Part shown: positions 1-7,331 of the stretch, in pieces | Layout of the letters: each line of letters starts with the position of its first letter | Position numbering within the stretch: the stretch's first letter is position 1 | Assembly: GCA_964453055.1 (NCBI GenBank) | Contig: CAYVOD010000026.1 | Location: 1-22,919 of the forward strand | DNA from: UBA2256 sp964453055 | GTDB lineage: Bacteria; Spirochaetota; Spirochaetia; Treponematales; Rectinemataceae | Length of the DNA: 22,919 nt | Direction of reading: 5' to 3' | Made by a program: the position numbers and the translations under genes | The notes under the pieces: model-generated | What the model was told of the DNA's origin: nothing | What the model saw: the letters and a program-made list of their open reading frames with translations, nothing else | The model's database searches: none

Positions 1-1283
1 GAGAGCTCCTTGGCCTTCTGCTTGTGCCCGGTGCACTTGATGTCCAGGAGCTTTATGTACTCCTGGCTTAAGGCCGCCATGGCGGTTTCGTCCCTTAGGG
101 AAAAGAGTCCGCCCAGTACGGGCTTCAGGTACTTGCCGTGGACCTGCATGGCCGAGAAGGCGATGTTCCAGTCCAGGCTTTCGTCCAGGAGGAGGCCTAC
201 CCCGCGCCGGTCTTCGGAGACGAAGGCCATGCCCGCCTTGAGGGCTTCGCCGGGGTTGTTGAGCTGAATGGGCCTGCCGTTGAGGGTGACGGTGCCGCCC
301 GCCGCGTAGAGGCCCATGATGCCGTTGGGGATTCCGAGCTTGCCCTGGCCGGCCAGCCCGCCGATGCCGAAGATTTCGCCCTTGTTGACCTGGAAGGAAA
401 CGTCGCGGACGGTTTCGCCGGGCATGTCGACCCAGAGATTTTCGACGGAGAGCACGGGCTGGCCGGTTTTAGCGCCCGCCTCGCGGCGGGCGGCCTCGCC
501 CACGGAGCGGCCGACCATCCAGGAAGCTATGTCCTTTATGGTGACGCCCTTGGCCGAGACATCCTTGACCGCGAGGCCGTCCCTTAAAACGACCACCCGA
601 TCGGCTATGCTCACCACCTCCTGGAGCCGGTGGGATATGAAGATGATCGCCACCCCTTCCTTCGACAGCTTCTTCAGTGAAGCCAGGAGGACCTCGGCCT
701 CGCTCTCGGTCAGGACTGCCGTGGGCTCGTCCAGGACCAGGAGCTTGGTGTTGGCCCGGCTGATCTCTCGGGCTATTTCGGTAAACTGCTTGTGCCCCAC
801 TGGCATTTCTGATATGAGCATGTCGGCGTCGAGCTTGACGCCCAGCTTGGCGATGGCCTTTTCGGCCCGCTTTTTCATGTCCGGCCTGTCCAGGGTGCTC
901 ATCCTGTAACCGAAGATGTCATTTAAGAGGCCAGGCTTCATCGACTCCCGGTTCAGCACGATGTTCTCGGCGGTTGTAAAGCCCGGGATGAGGCTGAACT
1001 CCTGGTGGACCATGCCGATGCCTGAGTCCAGGGCGTCGAAGGGACTGGAAAAGCTGGCTGGTTTCCCATCAATGAGAATTTCTCCCTTGAAGCCCCCGGT
1101 GTCGGCGATTACCGGCATGCCGAAGAGTATATGCATGAGGGTGGTCTTGCCCGCGCCGTTTTCCCCCACCAAGCCGAGGATCTCGCCTTCGGCCAGGTCG
1201 AAGTTGACGTCGCTGAGCACGACGTTCCCGTAGAATTCCTTGGAAATGTTCTTGAGCGATAATAAAGGACTACTTTGTCCCAT
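1..1283 (-). CDS. Sugar-type ABC transporter ATPase with two nucleotide-binding domains (partial, 3' end outside window)
   Basis: The gene starts at an ATG at 1283 after AGGGA (spacing 6) and runs off the left edge, with 427 residues visible of a family usually near 500. Domain 1 has Walker A GENGAGKTTL (about residues 40-49), a Q-loop VHQEF, Walker B LLVLDEPTA (181-189) and a switch ISHR. Domain 2 starts near residue 277 and has the weak P-loop LAGQGKL normal for RbsA/YufO-type proteins and SEDRRGVGLL. The window ends just as the second signature should begin (KELS). The first signature position reads MPVGHKQ instead of the usual LSxGxQQ, so the canonical Ser and first Gln are missing. It would energise uptake with membrane subunits presumably encoded beyond the edge, using the protein at 1487-2701 as binding component. 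The subclass is secure; the substrate is unknown. Confidence 0.93.
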   Translation of the reverse strand, partial: MGQSSPLLSLKNISKEFYGNVVLSDVNFDLAEGEILGLVGENGAGKTTLMHILFGMPVIADTGGFKGEILIDGKPASFSSPFDALDSGIGMVHQEFSLIPGFTTAENIVLNRESMKPGLLNDIFGYRMSTLDRPDMKKRAEKAIAKLGVKLDADMLISEMPVGHKQFTEIAREISRANTKLLVLDEPTAVLTESEAEVLLASLKKLSKEGVAIIFISHRLQEVVSIADRVVVLRDGLAVKDVSAKGVTIKDIASWMVGRSVGEAARREAGAKTGQPVLSVENLWVDMPGETVRDVSFQVNKGEIFGIGGLAGQGKLGIPNGIMGLYAAGGTVTLNGRPIQLNNPGEALKAGMAFVSEDRRGVGLLLDESLDWNIAFSAMQVHGKYLKPVLGGLFSLRDETAMAALSQEYIKLLDIKCTGHKQKAKEL

Positions 1284-1342
1284 AATGTTCCCTAAATGGT
1301 GAAAGGTTTTCCGAAAAGCCCGTATTAGGGCTTCCGCGGAGA

Positions 1343-1380
1343 GCGCCCGCGCGGGGGCCTTACGGCCCTCGCGCGGGCGC
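1343..1380 (-). repeat. Long GC-rich hairpin in the binding protein-ATPase spacer
   Basis: Arms 1343-1359 and 1364-1380 form a 17-bp stem with one G-T wobble and a TTAC loop. There is no T tract after it on the minus strand, so it resembles an mRNA-stabilising or processing stem-loop between a highly expressed binding-protein gene and its ATPase gene more than a simple terminator. The structure is seen in the sequence; the role is inferred. Confidence 0.7.
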
Positions 1381-1405
1381 CACGGCGCCATGAAATTGCC
1401 GGCGC

Positions 1406-1445
1406 CGCTCTCGATTCCGCCTCAAGCGGATCGCTTGAAAGAGCG
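1406..1445 (-). repeat. Second stem-loop in the binding protein-ATPase spacer
   Basis: Outer arms CGCTCT (1406-1411) and AGAGCG (1440-1445) enclose an inner perfect 7-bp stem TCAAGCG/CGCTTGA (1422-1428 and 1432-1438) with a GAT loop. It lies about 40 bases downstream of the stop codon of the DUF3798-like gene. Together with the hairpin at 1343-1380 it leaves little unfolded RNA in the 203-base spacer (1284-1486). No other content was recognised there. Confidence 0.55.
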
Positions 1446-1486
1446 CGGCCGCCCCGCGACGCGGCGGAGCGGCCCGCGATCTCGTA

Positions 1487-2701
1487 CTATTTCGTCATCT
1501 TGATTAAGGAATACTTCTCAGGCACCTTCTGCTTGGTGGTGGGCAGGAAGCCCTTGCCGAACACGTAGGTGTCCATGTAGACCAGGACCTGGTTCTTGGC
1601 GCGGACGCCGGTGCCGACGTCGACATAGTAAGCGCCGTTCCACTTGGCTCCGGGAGTGTATTTGCCCAGGGCGGTGAACAGATCGTTCATGCTGGTCTTC
1701 TTGGCCTTTCCTTCGAGCACGTTCTTGGCAAACTCGCCCAGGCCAGCGGAGAGGGTGTAGCCGTAGGAGAAGGCCCAGGTGCCGAACTTGCCGGCGCCGC
1801 CCTTGGCGACCACGGCCGCTTCAACCTTCTTGAGGATGGCGGGGAAATCTCCGGCTTCCTTGGAGAGGTCGAGCCCGAGCGCCCCGGGGTACCCCATCAA
1901 GGGACTGGGAAGGTCGGCTTCGACGAAGAGGCCGCCGTAGACCAGAAGCTGCTTGAGCAAGGGCTCGGTATGGGCGTCGTTGGTGCAGAAGAAGGCGGTT
2001 TCCTTGCCGTACTTCTCGATCCACTGGGGAACCTTCTCGAGGATGAACTGCTGGGCTCCGGCCACGCCCACGTCGGAGGTCGGGTCGGGGGCGGTCTCGA
2101 AGGCGAACTTGATGCCCAGGTCCTTGGAGGCTTCTTCCATGATGGCCCTGCGGCGTCCGAGAGTCTCATAGCTCATGTGCCTGGGGAAGGAAATGTGGAC
2201 GAAGGTCTTGGCGCCGAGCTGCTTGGCCGCCCAGATGATGGTGTAGCCGCGGTTGACGAAATCGTTGGACACGATGAAATCGGCTCCGGATCCTTGGATG
2301 ACCAGGGGGTCCTCATGGGGCTCGCCGGCGAGGAGGAGGATGTCCTTGTTCTTCTCGCGGACGCGCTTGAAGGCTTCGGTGGTCCCGGGGATGGCCTGGT
2401 TGACGACGATGGCTTTCATGAGGGGATCGTCGGCCAGTGCGACCACTGAAGAAATGAAGGTCTCCTGCTGGGACATGAAATCGTCCGGATAGGTGATGTG
2501 CTGAATCATGCCGCCGGCCTTTACGCTGCCGTAGGCTTTGATGAGGGCTTCGGCGCCCCTTAAGTCGTCTTCGGACTGGGATACTGTGCCTGTCACCACG
2601 CCGATGTGGAACTTGGCCTTGGCCTGGGCGAATACGTCCGCCCCGACGAGGATGAAGGCCAACGCCAGCATTATGGCGGTGAGCTTCGCAATCTTTTTCA
2701 T
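1487..2701 (-). CDS. DUF3798-like periplasmic binding protein of an ABC transporter
   Basis: This is a 404-residue protein. The start at 2701 is chosen because AGGAGG lies 4 bases upstream and a clean signal peptide follows (MKKIAKLTAIMLALAFILVG, cleavage probably near AFA-type VFAQA about residue 26). An in-frame ATG 45 bases earlier lacks these features and lies on the -10 box. The mature part reads like a type I periplasmic binding fold: KFHIGVVTGTVSQSEDD at the start, then IVVNQAIPGTTEAF, ADFIVSNDFVNRG and AFFCTNDAHTEPLL. The CTNDA region and overall length fit DUF3798, a functionally uncharacterised family with a binding-protein-like fold. It is co-directional with the sugar-type ATPase after a structured 203-base gap, so it is most likely the substrate-binding component. 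The ligand is unknown. Family assignment is from memory of motifs. Confidence 0.85.
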   Translation of the reverse strand: MKKIAKLTAIMLALAFILVGADVFAQAKAKFHIGVVTGTVSQSEDDLRGAEALIKAYGSVKAGGMIQHITYPDDFMSQQETFISSVVALADDPLMKAIVVNQAIPGTTEAFKRVREKNKDILLLAGEPHEDPLVIQGSGADFIVSNDFVNRGYTIIWAAKQLGAKTFVHISFPRHMSYETLGRRRAIMEEASKDLGIKFAFETAPDPTSDVGVAGAQQFILEKVPQWIEKYGKETAFFCTNDAHTEPLLKQLLVYGGLFVEADLPSPLMGYPGALGLDLSKEAGDFPAILKKVEAAVVAKGGAGKFGTWAFSYGYTLSAGLGEFAKNVLEGKAKKTSMNDLFTALGKYTPGAKWNGAYYVDVGTGVRAKNQVLVYMDTYVFGKGFLPTTKQKVPEKYSLIKMTK

Positions 2702-2744
2702 AAAACCTCCTGTTGAAATGGCTGCCATGAAAAATGGCCCTATC

Positions 2745-2772
2745 ATTGTACACCCAGACCGAAACTAGTCAA
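2745..2772 (-). promoter_or_regulatory. Promoter of the DUF3798-like transporter operon
   Basis: On the minus strand TTGACT (2767-2772) and TACAAT (2745-2750) are separated by 16 bases, close to the sigma-70 consensus. About 43 bases separate the -10 box from the chosen ATG at 2701, which supports that start over the upstream one at 2746. Confidence 0.75.
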
Positions 2773-2792
2773 GTAAATCAAAGGCGTATACA

Positions 2793-4076
2793 ATGGAGGC
2801 GATGAAGATACCACTGAAGCGTTTCACAGACGAGTTCTACTTTTACTCCAGCCAGCTCGTGGTCTTTTTCATCGTGATCATTTTTTTAACCTCGGGTTCC
2901 CTGGCCATGGGGATAACCCAATCCCTGATCATAGTCCTTCTCATGCTGGTGCAGACTCTGCTGCTGGCCAGCCAAGGCCATGTTCCGGTGCTGCGTTTCC
3001 TGTTCTCCTTCATCACCCCGATCGGGTATTCCATTCTGATGGCCGCCACCAGCGGCCAGAATTTCCTTGAATCGACCAATATGCTCCTCTGGGGCTCGGC
3101 GGTCTACATCGGTTTTTTTCAAGCCCTTTCCATCACCTTCTCAAGGGGGCTGCTCAAAAGGTTAGCCGAAACAGCCTTGTCCCTGGGTTCGGCGGTGATT
3201 TTCTTCACCTTCTATTTTTACCTGGACACGAGGATCAATCTCTCCCGGGCTTTAAACTCGGGCCAGATCGAGCGCGAAGCCTTTCTCGATGCCCTGAAAA
3301 TTTCCAACCTAAGCGTCGGGCTCAAGGATTTCGTCGCCTCCCCGCAACACCTTTTCGCCCTTCTGGGCATCGCAAGCTTCGATCTCATGCTTCTCGCCTC
3401 GAGGATGCGGGCCTTGGGCCTGAAAGACAGACTGGATTCGTATTTGGCCAAGAATCCTTTGAGCTCGGGACCTTCCCCGGATGAGGGAGCCAGGCAAAGG
3501 GACACATCGCCCGAGAAGCTTTTGGTGACGGCGATCTCCAGCGATATCGTCGGTTTTTCTGCTATCTCGGAAACCTTGGGATCCCTACGCTCCACCGCCT
3601 TGCTGAACAAGTACTATGCGCTCTGGACCCACGTTTCCAGCGCCCAGGGAGGGCGGATACAGTCGATCAACGGCGATTCGGTAATCCTTCTCTTCGGCCT
3701 GGCAAACGAGCAAAACAACCCCGAGCGGGCGCTCTGGGCCGCTTATTCCTTCATGGACGAAATGGAAAGCCTGAAGGAGGACCTGGCCGCCCTCGCCCTT
3801 CCCGTGGACCTAAAGATATCCATCGGCCTGCATTCGGGAATGGTTACCTCGGCGCTGCTGGGGCCGCCGGGAGAGCTCAAGCGCAACGTCTACGGCGACA
3901 CCATCGCGGTGGCGGCCAGGCTCGATTCGCTATGCAGGGAGCTTCGCCAGACCCTGCTGGTGAGCCATTCGTCTTTCAGGAGACTCAGCCTGGAAAGCCA
4001 GGCCACTTTGGACAAAATGGGCGAGGTGCTGCTGCGGCAGAGCACCAGGCCAGTGCCGGTGTATTCTCGAAAGTGA
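2793..4076 (+). CDS. Membrane-anchored class III adenylate/guanylate cyclase-like protein
   Basis: This 427-residue protein has about six hydrophobic segments in residues 20-205 (near 21-42, 43-60, 66-85, 97-117, 127-143 and 187-203), a polar linker, then a class III cyclase catalytic domain from about 243 to 395. The two metal-binding Asp are present (D251 in SDIVGFS, D295 in INGDSV), as is the Arg of AARL (R376). However, the transition-state Asn of the usual GDTVNxAARL is Ala (A372 in GDTIAVAARL), the base-specifying Lys position aligns with Ser (S291) and the partner Asp/Thr with Asn (N365). It may make an unexpected product, act slowly or serve as a nucleotide sensor. The ATG at 2793 has AAAGG 8 bases upstream; a second ATG at 2802 has GGAGG only 2 bases before it. 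Family sure, activity unsure. Confidence 0.9.
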   Translation: MEAMKIPLKRFTDEFYFYSSQLVVFFIVIIFLTSGSLAMGITQSLIIVLLMLVQTLLLASQGHVPVLRFLFSFITPIGYSILMAATSGQNFLESTNMLLWGSAVYIGFFQALSITFSRGLLKRLAETALSLGSAVIFFTFYFYLDTRINLSRALNSGQIEREAFLDALKISNLSVGLKDFVASPQHLFALLGIASFDLMLLASRMRALGLKDRLDSYLAKNPLSSGPSPDEGARQRDTSPEKLLVTAISSDIVGFSAISETLGSLRSTALLNKYYALWTHVSSAQGGRIQSINGDSVILLFGLANEQNNPERALWAAYSFMDEMESLKEDLAALALPVDLKISIGLHSGMVTSALLGPPGELKRNVYGDTIAVAARLDSLCRELRQTLLVSHSSFRRLSLESQATLDKMGEVLLRQSTRPVPVYSRK

Positions 4077-4082
4077 ACTTTG

Positions 4083-4120
4083 CGGCGCCTGTCGGCGCCT
4101 TTCGCCAATTTTCGGCGCCT
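4083..4120 (+). repeat. Triple CGGCGCCT repeat with hairpins, possible weak terminator
   Basis: CGGCGCCT occurs at 4083, 4093 and 4113, so the copies are 10 and 20 bases apart. Because GGCGCC is self-complementary, the first two form a hairpin GGCGCC-TGTC-GGCGCC followed by TTT, and the third starts another (CGCC-TTTGAA-GGCG, ending near 4128). It lies in the 78-base gap between the cyclase and the lipoprotein gene and could be a weak terminator or attenuator. The regular spacing may be chance. Confidence 0.4.
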
Positions 4121-4154
4121 TTGAAGGCGTCGCTCGCAAGGAAGGTATTGAAGA

Positions 4155-4892
4155 ATGAAAACGCAGCGATTCGCCCACGCGGCTTTATTCGTTTTGGCTT
4201 TGCTGGTCCTGGCCTCATGCTCGGGAAGGCTGGACGCGACCATCCGAAACGACCTGAGCGCCCGAATCGCCTTGCGGCTTGATATCCCCGAGACCTTGAG
4301 CGCCAGGGTTAGGCAGATCGGCGGCATGTCGCCCACCGCCTCCTTGTTCGACGTGAAGAAACTGAAGGAAGAATTCTCAGGCCGGAAATCGATCTTTCTC
4401 GTTGACGTTTCATCTCCCGGCGCAGACGCTCTCACCTCGGTGATCTGGGTCCCCGACGTTCAGGCTTTTACCGCTGATTCCAGCCTTGTGCCCGGCGGCA
4501 TGATCGAGCTAAAGCGGCTTCCCGCCTCCGGTTCCGTCCCCCCGCAGCGGGAGCTGGCGGTGAGCATCACCAGGGGCAACGCGGCGGCGGCTTTCAGCCT
4601 CTTCCCAGGCATCGACCGGGATTTGATGGACAGCCTGAGCCCGCCGGCCTTGGAGTCGGATCCCATCAGCGCGGAAGAATACAGAATGAACCTCGAGACG
4701 GTGATCATCGGCAAGAAAGCCATGCCCGCCTTCGACGCCTGCGCCCTGGAGTTGACCATTACCGCGCCCAAGACGATCCTCTCCTCCGAAGGCGGCAGCG
4801 TCCAGGGTCAGGTGTTCAAAGCCAAGATTCCCCTCTTCGACATGCTCACCTTGGAGAAACCAGTGAGCTTCTATATCCGCTGGGCTGACTAA
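4155..4892 (+). CDS. Lipoprotein of unknown function
   Basis: This 245-residue protein starts with a lipoprotein signal peptide: charged MKTQR, a hydrophobic stretch, then lipobox LASC with the lipidated Cys at residue 22, followed by SGRLD, so it should be anchored in a membrane facing the periplasm or outside. The remainder has no motif I recognise. It looks globular with mixed strands and few cysteines, and includes ARIALRLDIPETLSARV and FSLFPGIDRDLMDSL. AAGGAAGG lies 9 bases before the ATG. It follows the cyclase gene in the same direction after 78 bases that contain GGCGCC hairpins, so co-transcription is possible but not certain. It converges with the PHP gene, the two stop codons being about 34 bases apart. 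The lipoprotein call is firm; the function is unknown. Confidence 0.82.
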   Translation: MKTQRFAHAALFVLALLVLASCSGRLDATIRNDLSARIALRLDIPETLSARVRQIGGMSPTASLFDVKKLKEEFSGRKSIFLVDVSSPGADALTSVIWVPDVQAFTADSSLVPGGMIELKRLPASGSVPPQRELAVSITRGNAAAAFSLFPGIDRDLMDSLSPPALESDPISAEEYRMNLETVIIGKKAMPAFDACALELTITAPKTILSSEGGSVQGQVFKAKIPLFDMLTLEKPVSFYIRWAD

Positions 4893-4926
4893 GGACGGGA
4901 TGAAAAGGACCGGCGGGGCGGCCCTG

Positions 4927-5859
4927 TCAGCCCTTGCGGGCGAAGAAAGGCTGAACCCTCCCGCTTCTCAAGGCAAGCCTGAGCTCTTCGAAAAATAATT
5001 TCGCGGCTTCGTAAGGATAGGAAGTCACGGCAGGCAGCTCCAGTAGTTCGTCATAGCCTCCAAAGGCTTTCTCCGCCCAGGAGAAGTCCGCCGACGCATC
5101 GCCATCCGGAACTGCTTCTCCCGTCAATGGATTATCCAAAGCTCGATTTTTGTTCATTTTCGTATATATTTTCAAGGCAGCGGCTAGCTTTTCCGCAGCT
5201 TCCCCGGGGAGATCGACGTCGAAGGGCCGCCGGCCTATATGCTCGGGATAATGGGCATCGGAGCCGGATATGGCGTTATGGCCGCCGGACAAGTGTATCC
5301 CGGGCGCGAAGAGAGATTCGACGGCGTCGTACGGCCCGGGAGGGAGAAAGCCGAGCTGGCTTTGCACAGAAAACATCGACCTGTCCACATGGGCTGGTAT
5401 CGCCAGGGCGCCGGCATCGGCTGCCTTATGCGCAAGCTCCTCGAAAGAAGCCTCGAGCGCCGCCCCGAGGTACGTCGGATGCAGTTCCAGGAGCCCCTCG
5501 TTATCGTCCACCACCGCCTGGTCGCCGAAGGCTTCCGGATCCCAGGCCAGGTCGGGCAGGAGCTTGTGCACCTCGGCACCGAACAGAAGGGCGCTCCGGG
5601 GATCGGGGAAAATGGCCAAAAGATGGGCTTCCTCGGCGGAACAAAGCTCCATGCCGAATAGGGGGATGATGTCGTTGCGGGCGCAGGAGAGGGCGAAGGG
5701 CGGGCAATTGAGACAGGCGTTATGGTCGGTCAGCGCCAGGATATCTATTTCGCGTTTCCTGGCCCCGGCCGCTAGGAGCCCTGGGGACATGGAGAGGTCC
5801 CCGCAGGGGCTCAGACAGGAGTGGTTGTGCAGATCCGCGCGGAGGCGCAGATAGTCCAT
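4927..5859 (-). CDS. PHP-domain metal-dependent phosphoesterase
   Basis: This 310-residue protein has the full PHP metal set in order: ADLHNHSCLSPCGD (D9, H11, H13), LTDHN, the GMEL Glu, IPAHVDR and GSDAH. Such proteins hydrolyse phosphoesters (histidinol-phosphate phosphatase, polymerase PHP and nucleoside-diphosphate classes), so the exact substrate is open. The start at 5859 follows AAGGCGGGGG and leaves 11 bases after the DRTGG gene's stop. An in-frame ATG at 5892 would overlap that gene and add 11 residues not needed for the domain. About 90 residues follow the last metal motif, with no recognised domain. The DRTGG-PHP-anti-sigma-like ATPase association is known from Clostridia and Thermotogae beside [FeFe]-hydrogenase genes. 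Here it ends the operon, converging with the lipoprotein gene. Confidence 0.88.
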   Translation of the reverse strand: MDYLRLRADLHNHSCLSPCGDLSMSPGLLAAGARKREIDILALTDHNACLNCPPFALSCARNDIIPLFGMELCSAEEAHLLAIFPDPRSALLFGAEVHKLLPDLAWDPEAFGDQAVVDDNEGLLELHPTYLGAALEASFEELAHKAADAGALAIPAHVDRSMFSVQSQLGFLPPGPYDAVESLFAPGIHLSGGHNAISGSDAHYPEHIGRRPFDVDLPGEAAEKLAAALKIYTKMNKNRALDNPLTGEAVPDGDASADFSWAEKAFGGYDELLELPAVTSYPYEAAKLFFEELRLALRSGRVQPFFARKG

Positions 5860-5870
5860 AGCCCCCGCCT

Positions 5871-6206
5871 TTAGGCCTCGAGGGCCTTCCAAAGCCTTCC
5901 TGAAACCTCGAATTGGCTCATGGGCGTGGAAAAGAGGGCTATGCCCTCCTCCCGGGCGGCTTCGACCATATCTCCGGGGATGGGCCTATCGTTGCAGAGG
6001 ACGATGGCCGGGGCGCCGACCAGGCCGGCGACGGCAACGGTATTCTTGTGAGCCTGTATAGTGATGAGAGCGTCACCGGTTTTCGCGTGCGCCATAACGT
6101 CGGAGAGAAGGTCGGAGGTGTAGCCCCCCGCGATCGGGCCATCCACGTATTCGGCCTGTATTGTCCTGGCCTTAGCCAGAGCCTCGAGTTCGCTCGTCAG
6201 CATCAT
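5871..6206 (-). CDS. Small DRTGG-domain protein
   Basis: This 111-residue protein consists of one DRTGG-type domain. The visible pattern is EYVDGPIAGGYTSDLLSDVMAHAKTGDALITIQ, a stretch matched in stand-alone DRTGG proteins and in the middle domain of phosphotransacetylase and of serine-kinase/CBS proteins, followed by VAGLVGAPAIVLCNDRPIP. There is no catalytic motif, so a ligand-binding or docking role is inferred. GAGGAG is 3 bases before the first ATG and 6 before the adjacent second ATG (6203), which may be the true start. It sits between the CBS/HATPase gene (25-base gap) and the PHP gene (11-base gap), so the three are surely one operon. Confidence 0.82.
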   Translation of the reverse strand: MMLTSELEALAKARTIQAEYVDGPIAGGYTSDLLSDVMAHAKTGDALITIQAHKNTVAVAGLVGAPAIVLCNDRPIPGDMVEAAREEGIALFSTPMSQFEVSGRLWKALEA

Positions 6207-6231
6207 AGTCTCCTCATAAAACCTATTTTCG

Positions 6232-7161
6232 TTACTTAGCCCAGGCGATGAGGGCCCTAACGGTGGTGCCCTTGCCCGGGGACGATTCGATGGAAAATTC
6301 GTCGGCCACCCGCTTTACGTTGGGCAGACCCATGCCGGCGCCGAAGCCGAGGGAACGCACCCATTCGTTGGCGGTGGAATAGCCCTCACGCATGGCCAGA
6401 TCGACGTCGGCAATGCCCGGGCCTTCGTCCTGGGCTAGTATTTCTATCGTATCCTCGAAAACCCTCAAGCGCATTATGCCGCCGGAGGAATGGATCACCT
6501 GGTTGAGTTCCAGCTCGTAGGATGCCACGGCCACCCTTCGGGCGATCGGGGGGGGACAGCCTTTTTCGGCGAGGGCTTTCTTGAAGCGCGCGCTAATGTT
6601 GCCAGCCCTGGAGAAATCCAGGGGAGCGGAGCCGAAGCTCAATTCCATGGAAGGCAGGGGGCCTTCGCTTGGGGGCTGACGGCCCGCGATTCGCTGTTCC
6701 ATCCTGCCGATTTCCTCGTTCAGCGCGATGAGGAGGCGCCGCAGCACGTCCGAGGCGGTTATGATTCCGCAGAGCTTGCCGTTGACCGCCAGGACGGGAA
6801 AACGGCCGTATTTATAGCGGTCGAAATAGGTTACCGCGAAGGAAAGCGGCATGTCCTCGTCCAGGGTGACCACGGAACGAGTCATGACCTCGGCGGCTTG
6901 GCGATCCATGGCTCCCGAGTCCAGCGCCTGGATGATGTCGCCGATGGATACGATGCCCAAGAGGCGTTCGCCCTCCAGGATGGGCACGGCGGTGATAGCG
7001 TGTTCGCGCATGAGGTCCTGGACGTGGCGCAGGCGGGAGGTTGTGGAGGCGGTTATCACCGACGCGGTCATGGCGTCCTTTACCTTGAGGCTGTAGAGAA
7101 GTTCCATTACAACGCCGGGACTGGTTTCGGTGTCGATAGGTACGGTGGTCATCCGATTCAT
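6232..7161 (-). CDS. CBS-domain pair fused to anti-sigma-factor-type HATPase
   Basis: This 309-residue protein has two CBS domains (about 26-80 and 87-143; VKDAMTASVITAS, VPILEGERLLGIVSIGDII, FPVLAVNGKLCGIITASDVL). A linker leads to a GHKL ATPase domain from about 185 to the end, with N-box residues E216-N220-H224 (YELELNQVIHS), the G1 box DEGPGI (245-250), GAGMGLPNVKR (274-284) and GKGTTV (296-301). There is no His dimerisation helix, so it resembles RsbW/SpoIIAB-like serine kinases more than a sensor His kinase. CBS pairs usually bind adenine nucleotides, so energy or redox sensing is plausible. It heads an operon with the DRTGG and PHP genes. No Shine-Dalgarno precedes 7161; the ATG at 7152 is 7 bases after CATAAT and may be a leaderless start. 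Confidence 0.88.
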   Translation of the reverse strand: MNRMTTVPIDTETSPGVVMELLYSLKVKDAMTASVITASTTSRLRHVQDLMREHAITAVPILEGERLLGIVSIGDIIQALDSGAMDRQAAEVMTRSVVTLDEDMPLSFAVTYFDRYKYGRFPVLAVNGKLCGIITASDVLRRLLIALNEEIGRMEQRIAGRQPPSEGPLPSMELSFGSAPLDFSRAGNISARFKKALAEKGCPPPIARRVAVASYELELNQVIHSSGGIMRLRVFEDTIEILAQDEGPGIADVDLAMREGYSTANEWVRSLGFGAGMGLPNVKRVADEFSIESSPGKGTTVRALIAWAK

Positions 7162-7331
7162 TATGCACGGGCGTTCGAGTCGGGGAAAGAGTCTTGGGGC
7201 AGGCTAAGGTTCTTTTCTTATCGATACCCTGGAATGTCCTTTTCTTTTAAGGTATTCTTGGGGATAAATCGAAAGATCGGCGGTTTTAGGAAGTCGTTGG
7301 CGCCATCAGGGCGCGGTATCCGGAGGATTCA

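Noticed and set aside
2745..2794. ATTGTA and TACAAT as a divergent operator pair between the DUF3798-like and cyclase genes
   Set aside because: The first is the -10 box of a good minus-strand promoter; the second is at the cyclase ATG with no -35, so the symmetry is probably chance.
5860..5892. Upstream ATG giving the PHP protein 11 extra residues
   Set aside because: It overlaps the DRTGG gene, has no better ribosome binding site, and the PHP domain begins only after the second ATG.
7162..7331. Small gene or RNA in the gap between the CBS/HATPase gene and the ABC ATPase
   Set aside because: I saw no start with a binding site, no stable hairpin with T tract and no convincing -35/-10 pair.
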